This document shows positions 46,396-58,339 of a stretch of DNA of 64,000 bases, one piece after another. Every line of letters starts with the position of its first letter. Position 1 is the first letter of the stretch. Origin of the DNA: Cymbidium sinense (lineage: Eukaryota; Streptophyta; Magnoliopsida; Asparagales; Orchidaceae); assembly GCA_021442155.1 (NCBI GenBank), contig CM038225.1, positions 88,362,925 through 88,426,924 on the forward strand, given 5' to 3'. The notes beneath the pieces were generated by a model. The model searched no databases. It worked only from the letters and a program-made list of their open reading frames with translations, and had not been told where the DNA came from. The position numbers were made by a program, and so were the translations under genes.

Positions 46396-49300
46396 AAAAA
46401 AAATAATCTAAAATGCAATGAAAATCTCATAATGGTAGTATGTCAAGTGATTTTTGATTAAATTTTTTAAGAAATTCTTATTATGTCATATAGAAAAAAA
46501 ATCACATACTAAAAAAAAGTAAGGAAATCACTTAAGCTACTTGTTGAATTTATAAAAATAAATAAACAAGCTTTTAAATGAATAAGACACTAGAAGAACT
46601 ATTAAAACAAATATACAAATGAGCATAAATAAGTAGTTTGTGTTCATGAGTATATGAGTTCTTCTACTTAAGGAATCTAAGATTGTCTTGCTAGATGAAG
46701 TGAAAGGCTTACAAAGACATTGTTAATTATTATAATATAAATATCCAAAAATAAAAGTAAAAAAATTGACATTATTGTTTATCAACTAAATAGCTCATTA
46801 GTAAATAATAATTTACTTTCTCACTACTTCTGACACAGTAATGTAATACGTAACTCCAGAAAAAGATAATAAGTTAATAACTATAAGAAGTGAAAATTTC
46901 CTTAATCAATGGATAGCATGAAAAAATTAAAAGGTGTAGCTGCTCTACTTCACCTTCACCAAACATGAAACAAAAGAAAATGAGTGCATAGGTGTGATTA
47001 TTTGATCAATTCATATGCTCGATTATTTGATAATGAGTCCATAAGCCCAATAATAAATTATTGATCAAACAACTTCCAAAAGCTATAGATTGAATTAAAC
47101 AAGTTGTACATGCAATACAAAATGTTTGTAAATAACATATTCTATAAGCCATATATTACATCAAACAAAGCCACATATAATAGATTCTGATAGATATCAC
47201 ACATTCAAATAACTTGGAAGAATTAGCTCAAGCTTAGCCAAATTAATCATCATATATACCAATTATGATGGTTATAATACATAATGACTACCAACAACTT
47301 GAAAAGAAAAGGGCAACAAGCATTATATTAAAAAAATCTTGATCTTCCAAAGCAACCATCATCACAAATATATTATAATAAAAATTCAATATAATGACTA
47401 CCAATAATTCTTAAAGAGAAGGGCAACTATAATTAAAATTTAGATCTTTTATTGCAACTATTTACTTAATCATCATTGCCTTCATTGCAAATTCCCACTA
47501 TTTGCCTCAAATTTTATGGATGCATCTATAGCACATGAGAATTAAACTTATATATTACAATAACAAACTAACTAGAAATGTTTAACAACTACATAACCAA
47601 GGTCACACGCATGTTTGCATACAAAAAAAAGAGAAAATAAAGCATTTGGAGCATCATGGCAAATCACAACGCCAGGTATTGTTGCCATTTTAATGAATCT
47701 AAAATCACTTCCTTACTAGAAATAACCAAGAGGAGAAGCGACCTAGCGGCTTATTCCTATTAGATAACTACTCAAATGGAGAAGCTGGAGTGGTTAGGGT
47801 AATTACTCTTTATAAAAGTACTTACCCAATGGGGATCTCACTTTCCTTCTGAGTTGGGTATTTTTTGCACTCTCTTCATTATATCCTTTCTATGCTCTCC
47901 TGCACTCTCTTCTCACATGAAATGAATGAAGTAAAGGAGAAAGAATCATTGCAAAAACTTCCAAATTTAAATTTAAAGGCCTCCGCCATTGAACTTGGTT
48001 CCAATGTAAGAACAACACCCTCGCTCCGTTGATCTTGGATCCATAACAATGGAGAAAAGTACTTTTCCACTAATAAGTATGAATTCTAGTACTAATAAAT
48101 TGTTATTCTACCAAAATTATTAAAAAATTGATGAATTTCCTCCAAGAAAACTGCTCAAAAGTGGTGTTCTCGAAACATACACCTCAGCTCTGAGAGTTAG
48201 CATCATAATGATAAGCTCTCGGTAATTTAAACATATAACATCCCACCTTATAGTGCTGCTACACCTTATACAGTGCCAAGGCCCTAAACCTAATGTCACA
48301 ATGCTTCAACCATAGTGCTTAGGTGCTACCCTTTCATGTTTTGTAGGGTTTAAACATCCACATTTAGTGTCGTAGTGCTATCCTTGAAGCATTGAGGCAC
48401 TACATTAATTTTATAATCTTATTTTTGGCACTTAAAGCACTAACTTTTCTAAATCTAAAGCTTAACTCTTATCAACTCAGCACCAAAGCATCACCCATAG
48501 AGCATCGCAACACCAACCTCTCTGGTTATGATCCAAAATTCTTCATCTTATAGGGCTGCAATGCTTCCATACAATGATATCCTTTCAGGTGATAAACCAA
48601 AAAGTCTCAATATACAGTGCCGCAGCACTGCCCTCCTTGAGCCTAAGTCTGATTTCGTTCGTATAATATTATTAAGTCATGGAGTGCGAAATGTTACAGT
48701 GCCTCAAAGCCATATTTTCAGCCTGAGGCACTTAACATAAAAATAAATATGAAAATACCCACATTGGCCCCAACACAGTAACAATTACATAAGTTCTGAG
48801 GATACTTCATGGGTTAGCATAAAATAAATTTGAAATTCTTGCATTTGCATGGAGTGAAAGATCCATGATACAATTCTAATATATGAATATGCTACGCATC
48901 CTAAATTTTAAAATTAAATTAAAAATATATAATCAATATTCCAATTTCAATAAAAAATTATAGGAAATACTTGCATGTACATAATAATAATTGCCTAAAT
49001 TAAATGTCTAAGAATGATGCATGATAATATCGGTTGAGTCTTATGACCTGGGTCTAGGTCAACAAAACCTAATCATTACCCATTGATGGTCGTATTGATT
49101 GTAAAATTCATCTATAAGAGATATGTTCAAATTGAATAAAATTCATCATTTAAAATAACTTAAAGTAAATAATCAATCATTAGCCCATCCATCATTATTT
49201 GTCAAGGCTGATAAGCTAAGAAAACCTTCTCTCACAAATAGCTAATATCAAATTAAATATATTCATGTTCATACTCAAATAATTTTATGCTAGTAAGGAT

Positions 49301-51358
49301 GTGGTTTGTGTTCTCTATCTATATGATTTTTGAAATGACACCACATGAAATCTGACACCATCGAACCCTTTGAAAGTGGCTTGGCTTCTATATAGCTCCA
49401 CTATATTTTGGTCACAGTAAATTGTATGTTTCTTAATGGCTTTGCTCCTTGAGCCATGAAGTATGAAATATATTTAATAATAATAATGCCTATGTTAGCT
49501 AAAGTTGAATTAAATTTCTCACTTTAAATATTACCCGACTCCACAAGAACACCTTAGACAATGCAACTCATGGCTACAAAACTTCTTCGTAAAATTATTT
49601 CCCTTGTCTAAGTATACTAGGAACCATGATAGTCAAGGATGATGGAACCATGAGATCTTGATCAAGCGAAGTTATCATTCCTTCCAATATACACTTTAAA
49701 TTAAATGGCGTCATTTATGCCATATTATGCACACCACTAGACACAAATTCATGTCATATAGATATGTTTATATTCCAACCTTAATCTAGAGTGCTCTCTT
49801 ACTGTGTTAAGAGGGGAACTTAACTATGAGGGCTTGCATTCACAAGAAGAGGAACCAGATCTAAATAAATCTTAGCATAACATAAGGGGAAATCTGGTTT
49901 AGCATATATCAATCCGCTTCATGAAAAAACAAACTTCTACACATCTCAATAAAGATGATAGAGAGCATCCTCAAAGGTTTTTTTTTCCTGGCGATCAATG
50001 TAATAGACATAATGATGTACAATTTAGAATAAATTTATAAAAATTTTAAACATTGAAGTATTGATATTTTAAGACAAAGGAATTTTCTTCATCTCCTTTT
50101 TGTCATGCAAGACAAAGCACATACAAATAAGTATCTAAAAATATTAAAATTTTATATTCAATTATATAAAATTTACTAATAATCCTTATTTTTCTCTTAG
50201 CAAGTCTTAAATAATATTGTTCATGATAATAATTGAATCAAGTATGGAGCTATTTAAGCTTGTTCAATGATCGAGTATTTTTAAAAGTGTTCAAGGCAAT
50301 TAATTAATAGAATGACCGTGAATGATAGTTAATCAAGCCAAACCATGAGTAGCTTGTTGAATGCTCAATTCATTTGTAGCCCAAAATAACACAATTAAAA
50401 TCATGAAGAAGGAACCCAATGGAAAGACACTTCAAATCATAATTAAATATTTCTATGATCAATCTATGGACTTAAAAATATCCCCTTCCATAAAGGAACA
50501 AGTAAAACATCTACAAATTTTTTTTAAATCTTTATAATTATTCTTCACTCCATACTAATTAACCATACATTATAATAATATTATTTTTCTACTCCAAAAA
50601 CAACCCACAAGACACTTGAAACATTTATCTTGAAATAACTAATTATATAATAGTTTGCTCACACCTTTTTTCTATACACTTAAATTGCTAATTGATAGAC
50701 AATGAAATGCACAAAGAGAATTAGCAAAAATGGGATGCACAAATTTATCATAAAATAATTTATTTTAAGTTTTTATAAGAATATATTTAAATTTTATGCA
50801 AATTCAAAGAAAATTTAAATCATAAGCTAAACAATCATAGATTTAACTCCAAATAAGAAAATATATATGAGATATATGAGTTTTATATAGGTTTGAAAAA
50901 AAATATATAAGCTATAAATTGAAGATTTTTTTTATCAAAAACTTCAAATCCACATTACACATGATTAAATGGATGAAATTAGAAATAAACAACCTTAGAA
51001 GGTAGAGGAAGTGGTTTACCTTCAATTCTATAAAAAATAGGACAAAAGTGACACATTTTTATGGAGATTTTATGTGCCATAGGCATCCTTCCGTCATTAA
51101 GCCCAAAGGAGAGCCAAAATAAAAGAAGAGAAATAGAGTTTAGGGTTTGGGTTGATTCCCAAATAATAGTTATTTCCAATGGATTTTGGCAAAAAAATCC
51201 ATGGATAATCTGTCGATTTTAGTTGGGGATCGATGCATCTTTTTTTTTTGCAAAATTTTCCCGAAAAATTTTACGCCAAAATTTGGTGTAAAATCCTTTG
51301 GTAATTTCCAATGGATTATTAGCTAGAAGTTTTGATGATAATAACTATTTTCCAGGTG
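46396..51358 (-). mobile_element. CACTA transposon 4, inverted partner of CACTA 1, truncated by the gap
   Basis: The reverse complement is colinear with 4358-9415. The terminus at 51340-51358 reads ATAACTATTTTCCAGGTG, and the bases beyond it (TTC at 51359-51361) match the GAA beside CACTA 1. Shared blocks include the CACTA-end subterminal words at 51180-51340, the GGCACT-rich tract at 48170-48740, the TATAAAAG leader at 47811 and the block around 47150. No transposase is visible. The inner end is lost in the N gap. Small indels and substitutions throughout show the copies have been separate for some time. Confidence 0.82.
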
Positions 51359-51606
51359 TTCTAAGCCCTATGGTTCTAACTTAGCTCTAGTTACACATTA
51401 TATTTTAAATTTAAAAAAAATTAACTAAGCATATAAAATAGAGGTTGGTTATAGTAAACATACACACAAGTACTTATATCAGATTTGGGCTTAGCGTACA
51501 AAGCCCACGTCCTAATGAGTTGAGGGATTAAGTAAATAGAACCTATAATCAAATAATGTTAATTTTAATTTCAATGTGATAATGCTTTTATTAAGAGCAA
51601 TCTCTT
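51359..51606 (-). mobile_element. Long-LTR fragment flanking CACTA 4
   Basis: Inverted relative to 4125-4357 and to 15750-15990, including the TCTAAGCCCTATGGTTCTAA block and TACTTATATCAGATTTGGGCTTAG. CACTA 4 thus sits at the same position in this repeat as CACTA 1 does. The copy stops at 51606 where a new LTR end begins. Confidence 0.65.
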
Positions 51607-54600
51607 TGTGGTGTTTATTTTCGGATGGGTCATGTGGACACCACGTAAATCATAGGGGGTAGTTATTAAAGTGATCAAGTATGATAATGAGGTATGATGC
51701 ACTATCTTGAAAGATAGATAACATCACTCTACAATGGACCTAATCACCTAATAAGGACTCTAAGGCATGATGAGTCTTTGTATATATCGAGATTCTTCCC
51801 CCTTATATGGAAAAATAAAGTAGGGTTTGTTTTAAGCGGTTCTTTAGTTCTCTATGGAAGCAAACCTCCATAGATAATCACATCTTAGGTAATGAGATTT
51901 TCTAAAAAAACTCTCAACTATTCAATTATTGCCTCCAAAGATTTCAAAGTTAAGACTATCAATGAATTTGATATTATGGAAAATCAAGTGGGGTTGTTCA
52001 ACTGGAAATACTTATTTTGGATTCTAAAGAAACTAGGAAATGCTCATGACAGTAGGAATCCTCATGAGCATTCTAAATTATCATATGGTGAGGCTTTATA
52101 TATTTGAAATAGAGAATTTATTTGTTTAAGTTGAGATTTCATTAAATTGCTAAGACTTATAATCCATCAATACAAGATTTTAGAAATATCTAAGAAGTGA
52201 GAATTTATGCCATTGCCCAAGGGAAATAAGTAACCTTAGATCCTAAATCTTGGGAGCATTAACTTAAGTTAAAAGCACAACCTAAATCTAAGTGGAAAGG
52301 AGACAAAAAGTTTACTTCTACAAGAGAATAAATTACTGACTCTTCTGGACTTACAATCACCTGGAGTGGCTGCCAGCTAACACATCCTATGATTCAAAAT
52401 CATGTAGGCTAGTTTTATGAAATTATAAGATGATTTAAGCTATTATTTAATTTTAAAAAAGGCTAGAGACCTAAACTCACTCCCTAAGAGACTAGATCAT
52501 AACTTGTATTAGCATATGAGTTAGTCTAAAATGCAAAATCTTTTTACATTTTATATTATTTTGATACATTCATTTGGATAAAGGCTTGGGATATTTTGTG
52601 CCTAAATGCATGATGAAATTTGATTATTGGCCAAATCAAAAGAGAAAGAGGGTAAAGCTCCATCAGAAGGGGTTGCTCTCATAGCTCAAGCGGTCCCTAA
52701 AGTGCAAGAATGGAGGCCCTCATTTTGCAAAGATTCAATATGATATGCATGATGTGAGACATACAACATAAGCTAAAACTGCTAAATCTTTTAATTATGT
52801 TGATTATAGACTAAGCTTTTAAAGGTTATGAGTCATTTTAAATTTTAGTTATGAGTTATTAGTTGGGGTAGAAAAATTAATTTTATCCTAAGAGCCCTGC
52901 ATCCAGCCACACATTCAATTATTAATCATAAGAAACTATGAAAATGATGCAATCTAGTGTGCAATCTAAACATAACATCAATCAAACATGAATAGATTTT
53001 GTAAAAGAAAAAAGGTTGGTGCGGGCGGTACCACCATACACCCTAGAAAAGAGAAAAGGTGGGTAGAGCTCTACCCTTATACAACCTAGAATTACAAAAT
53101 AATATTAAAATTGAAATTGAATACATGCTATGGTCTTCATTCTTCATTTCTTCGCTCTTTCTTTTGATTTGCTTCAAGGCATCACACGGCATCCCAGGAC
53201 TAAGCCGTCTAGCCACTATTCATCCTAATTCTCATAGCACTAATCCTAATTTCTATTCCAAAATTACATTCTTATGGAAAAAGTAAATCTAACTACTCCT
53301 ACAAAATAGAGATTAGCTAAACATAATCCCAAGTAGTTATATTTCATAATTTAGACTTAGCACCCTGCACATGGGTAACCAAGCCCACCTGTCATATTAT
53401 GGATTATGCTGGGGTATAAGCAACATACAAAGAGAATATTTATATTTATTTTGAGTTTAAGCATAATCTCTTGGAGAAAATAAGATTAAGCTATCAATGA
53501 CCTAACATCCGCGATCCATATTCCTAACTTCTAGTCTAAAATATTACATCATAAAAAAACACATTATCATTACATACATCATCCTAACCTAAAGCTAGAA
53601 GCGGTGACTTAACATCCTAATGTGTGTGCTTAGGCTTTATATGGTATGTCTTAGCGAGGCATTAGAGTTATGATTTTTTAAATTTGGGATGCTTAAGTTA
53701 TCATGATGGTGGTTTGATTTCGAGTTGTTTAGATGAATTGTAAATTTTAATTTATTTCATTTGATTTACATTTAGCATCTAAGTGTTATAAAAGAGAGGA
53801 AGGTGGCTTAGCCTCTTTCATCCCTACCTTAAGTTATTTTTTAAAGCATATTATTATGATTTAATTTCTTTTAGTGAATGATTTATTAAATATTTTTATT
53901 AATCCTAAGTTTTGGTTAACCTTAAAGAATCCTATACAACATGAAAGGTATCTTAAGATTAATATAATGAATTACCATCACATAGAATATATTGGACCAT
54001 TCCTTTTCATCACCCATAACATACATATGACTTAACACTTAGTATATCTATACATACCCCATATTTTGGGCATACTTAAATGATTATGGATGCATACATT
54101 TGGAGATTGTATTTTACTTGATTGAATTATTTATACATGTAAATTAAAGTTCAATCCAAATTCTAATACAAATATACATAGGAATAAAGTTAAATAAGTA
54201 GGTGCCTTTGTTAACTAGGGAAGTGAGATAATCAAATGATGTTCTTAAGCCTCGTATTATCGAATGTCCAGGATATATACTTATTATCATTCAAACATAT
54301 GTAAATCTATATATGAACATAGGAAAGAAAGCACTACCTTTACATGTTATATATTTTAATATATTTAGATGATTATGGATGCATGTATTTTTAATAGAAA
54401 GTGGATTTTCATTCCCTAATCAAGTACACATACACATGTACAAAAGATTTAGGCAAATACCTTCCATTATTAACTAGGGAAGTGAGATAATAAAATGACC
54501 TACTTAGGGCTACTTAAAGCCTCATATTCCCGAAATGTCCAGACTACATACTTGTTATCTTAAATATATATGAATGTATACATAATTACAAGAATAGAAA

Positions 54601-57000
54601 TCATGCAAAAAGTTATATCTTACATGATTGAATTATTTATCCATATAAATTAAAACTCTACCAAAATAATAATATGAATACACATGGAAATGAAATCAAA
54701 CAAGTACGTATCATTGTTAAACCAAGAAAATGAGGTAATCAAATGACTTCCTTGGGGCTACTTAAAGCCTCATATTCCCAAGATGTCCAAACTATATACT
54801 CATTATCCTTCAAACACATGTAAATTCATATATGAATGCAAGAAAGAAAGTTTCATGCTCACATTCTTAAGCTATAAACACATGAAAATCCTGTATATAT
54901 TCATAACTATTATCACTCCAAATACTGTTATCAACTTATGACTTTTGGAAAATGAATTTAGATTTATTAGTGATAATAGCCATGCATATAAAAAAATTAA
55001 GCCAACACATGTAAGCTTACATAAGTAAATTTTAGTTGATTCATTTGAATTTGAAAATATAAGTACATGAAATCACAAGATAGACAACATTTAAAATGAT
55101 TGAAAAGGAATAACCAAACAAAACTATATGATTCATTCAACTACACTAATTCTTAAGGAGAATCACCTCAAATAAAATTATTTAAAAAAACCAAAGCTTC
55201 TAATTAATTTGATTTTTGAAATTGAATTGAACTTAAAGAGGGAAATCATTTGTTGCTTTCCATCCCATGTTGATGATTTAATATGTTTAAGTAAAGATAA
55301 TTAGTTAGCTTTAATTACCCTTTATTAATTTTTAATTATTTAATTATTGAACATGAGGAAAATTACAATGCTCTTAAAGGACCTAATGCAATTGGCTCAT
55401 CATTGAAGATTAATTAAGTTATAGAATATAATTAAGAACTCTTATGATTTTCTCACACTTATGGGTTAATCATAATTTCTTTAATGGTCTTTATGTTGTT
55501 GAACACATAAAGCAGAACCCTTAATTTCATTATTGATTATCTTGATTAGCATTTTGATTTGATTTGATTTGGCCATTAATTATTTAATTAACTCCTTAAT
55601 AAATTCATATTTTAATTAACTCTCTTTAATGAAATAAATTTAGAGAAGTAATTAAGAAAGAGGTCCTAATCACTCTACCTCATCATCTCACTGTTAATAA
55701 GTGATTAATGAAGCTAAATTAATTAGTTTTTACTATTTAAAATATTAATTAATCACCAAATTAATTGAGGGAGTAATTAAGGTTTTAATTTTAAATTTTT
55801 GTAATTACATAGGCAATAAACCTTAAGAAAATCATAGGAGGCAGAGGTCATCTCATTAAATCAGCATATCAAGTTTGAGATTAGTTGCCCAAGTAATTAG
55901 AACTTAATTAAGTTAAATAATAAAATATTCAAAACCAAATTAAGCCTTAATCACTATTAAAAATAAAAATGAAAATATTTTTATTAAATTATCCTCTATT
56001 TTACCTTTCCAAGGTGTACTTATTTGTACTTTCTTATTTTTCTATAATTAGTTATGAATTGAGGAAGTTTAAGCCTATTAATCATATTTTTAAGCCTTCA
56101 TTAACCCTAATCCCATTGGTGCCATGCAAAACGACAGATGTGGAAGTAATTTCCATGTGGCATCGTGGGATTGGCCACTTAAATCATCCGACACGGTGCT
56201 ATCGTGGCGGTAGAGGATGATCTTTCATCCCCGCCATCCAATCTAAGATCGGACGGTGGGGATTAATCTTATGATTCTTATAAAATTAAATTAAGTTAAA
56301 TCTAATGGACTAATCAAGGTCATCCATTCTAATTAGGTAAAATGGACAGAGGATGATCCGTCATCCCCTGAGCGATGGAAGACAAACAGTGCCTTCCAAT
56401 TAGAGATCGTGAGCTCATGGAGGCTCGGATTGACTCTTAAACATTCACGGAGGGATCTAATGGTGGAAATCACATGACATTACAATTTCTTTCAAAAAAC
56501 ATCAACACCTAAGGCAATCTGATTTCCAAAAAAAATCTCGAGCTCGGATCAGTGGCTAAGAGGTAGATTCATCTTAAAGAGATAAAGCCCTGAGAAAATG
56601 GTGCCTTGATTCCTCGTTGGTAGCTCTATTTTATTTGTTTGATTTTATTTGATTTATGGAAGGATCAGGATACATGCTTGAATCTAAAGATCAAGATTAG
56701 ATTTAGATTTGATTTGATTGAATTTGATTTATTTTAACTCCAGGGAGGTTAATTTTGTTGATTTAATTTAATTTGTTGGTTGAGACTTAACTCCACAGGA
56801 AGGTAGGTTTGAATTTGAATTCATTTAACGATTTGTTGGTTGAGTTCATTTAATTTAGTTTGATTTGATTTAATTTGATTTAGACCCTAGCCTAAGAAGG
56901 GGCTATGTAAGCCTAGGACTATCTTAGATTTATCAGTCAAAAGGGGTAGTCTACCGGCCAAAGGGTAGGGCTATCTAACCTAAGGGTTACCTTTTGGTGT
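51607..57000 (-). mobile_element. Long LTR, minus strand, probable 3' LTR of the Tat-like element
   Basis: The terminus TGTGGTGTTTATTTTC at 51607, read on the minus strand, gives the CA end seen at 30510 and 17636. The body is colinear, inverted, with 17636 down to about 12860, including TAGAGCTCTACCCTTATA at 53068, ACTTAGCACC at about 53355, GGTATGTCTTAG at about 53645 and TTCATCTTAAAGAGATAAAGC at about 56565. The CAAATTGACC-rich segment is much shorter here (about 56650-56890). On its right lie a tandem array and a minus-strand pol, the layout expected for a 3' LTR. The outer limit near 57000 is approximate. Confidence 0.6.
54130..54850. repeat. Three tandem units of about 250 bp inside the LTR
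   Basis: The anchor TTAACTAGGGAAGTGAGATAA occurs at 54211 and 54470, and as TTAAACCAAGAAAATGAGGTAA at 54717 (spacings 259 and 247). Each is followed by AAATGAC, CTTAAAGCCTCATATTCCC and ATGTCCAGACTA-like text. The plus-strand LTR copy has a single matching unit at about 14770-14880. Confidence 0.75.
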
Positions 57001-58140
57001 GCAATGGTTATGCGAGGAAGAAAGCACGGGACTTACATCTTCCAAAGTGGGATTAGCCACTGGGGTGACTTGTTGATGGTACAAATCGAACCTAAACTAG
57101 GTCAACTTCTAAGTGAGTGTCATTGGGTATCTTGTCTCAACTCAAGAGTAATCAAGATGATTCCTATAGAGTTTTTCGACCTTGTCCAAAAGATAAGATG
57201 CTTTCTTGAGAAAATGTTCATTGGAGTGTTCTCTTAATCTATAAGAGATTTTGTTTTGTTTGTTTATTTTTTATTTTAGTGGACCTTGTTGGTGTACGGA
57301 CCACACTAAGAAGGAACAATGGGGATTTGGCCTATCTAATATTTGTGGAGATAGTCTCCACATATGCAGTACATAACTTCCAATTAAGGGGTGGCTAGTA
57401 GGAAAGGGGAATTGTCCAATCCAGTAGTAACCTGGGTAGCATCTAGATGGGGTTATAAATACGTGATCCAAATAGATTTTCTCATAAGGAGGTGCCTCTA
57501 GGGTGTTATCCTAATCCTTGAAAAGAAAGCCTATAGGTATACGATTGGTCGCTGGAGAAAGCATAAGGACATACATCTGCCTGAGCTGTGTTATCCATCG
57601 GGTGGGTCATTATCAGCAAAGTGAACACCAACCAACCTAAGGTGCCCATCGGTGTGGGACGATCAATCTAGGAAGAAAGCATTGGGGACTTACATCATCT
57701 TAAGCAAAACTAATCATCAGGATAGTTTATCGTCGCTGAACAATTCTATCCCAGGGTGACTACTAAGTGGGGAGTCACAAAGAAGGACTAGACCCAAACT
57801 TGAAGTAGTCAGGAGGAAAGAGCTACTAGGGATCTTACTCTAATCTTCAAACACAAACTCAGACCCAGTCAGTGCACGATGGCTAATTCAAGAAGAATAT
57901 ATGACAAAGCCAACATGAAGGTAGCTTATTAGTTATGCAATGAGACATATCACACTAACAAGGTGCTCCTTGATGTGCAGTGGTTAAGCCAGGAAGAAAG
58001 CTTAGGGACTTAAATCCTCCTAAGAAGAAAGACCACTGGGTAGACACACTCGCTAGGTAGTGAATCAAGCCCAAACTATAAAAACTACTAAGTGAGGGCC
58101 GCTGAGGGTGTTATCTCAACTCAAGGTAGCTCAAGACAAA
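56990..58140. repeat. Degenerate tandem array between pol and the 3' LTR
   Basis: The anchor AGGAAGAAAGC...GGGACTTACAT recurs at about 57013, 57670 and 57990, with weaker forms at about 57307 and 57551. Each is followed by CCACTGGG and ACTAAGTGAG-like words and ends in TTATCTCAACTCAAG-like text. Spacing is uneven (about 120-320 bp), so units are partly deleted. Several open frames here are chance. Tandem repeats in the 3' untranslated region are known for Tat-lineage elements such as Ogre. Confidence 0.65.
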
Positions 58141-58339
58141 GGATTTATGTTTATTTTAATTTATGTTGGTGTGTAGTTTTGTGTTTGTGTTGTGCTAATA
58201 AGGGATATGATGTTGCTCGGGTTCTCTTCTACCTAAACACACAACAAAGATACATAAGGGCAATTCTTTCAACTTGAAAAGATTTTGATTTGAAAAGAAA
58301 TTTTATTGATAAAATTTATTTTTAAGCACTGTTTATGGG
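58141..58339 (-). other. Short non-coding spacer after the pol end
   Basis: A+T-rich DNA between the integrase stop and the tandem array. A purine-rich plus-strand run near 58275-58300 (GAAAAGATTTTGATTTGAAAAG) is not on the strand expected for this element's polypurine tract. Confidence 0.3.

Noticed and set aside
46201..46461. Open frame crossing the N gap
   Set aside because: More than a third of it is unknown sequence; the frame is an artefact.
57004..58277. Several open frames in the tandem array
   Set aside because: They fall in different phases of degenerate repeat units and have no recognisable domain.
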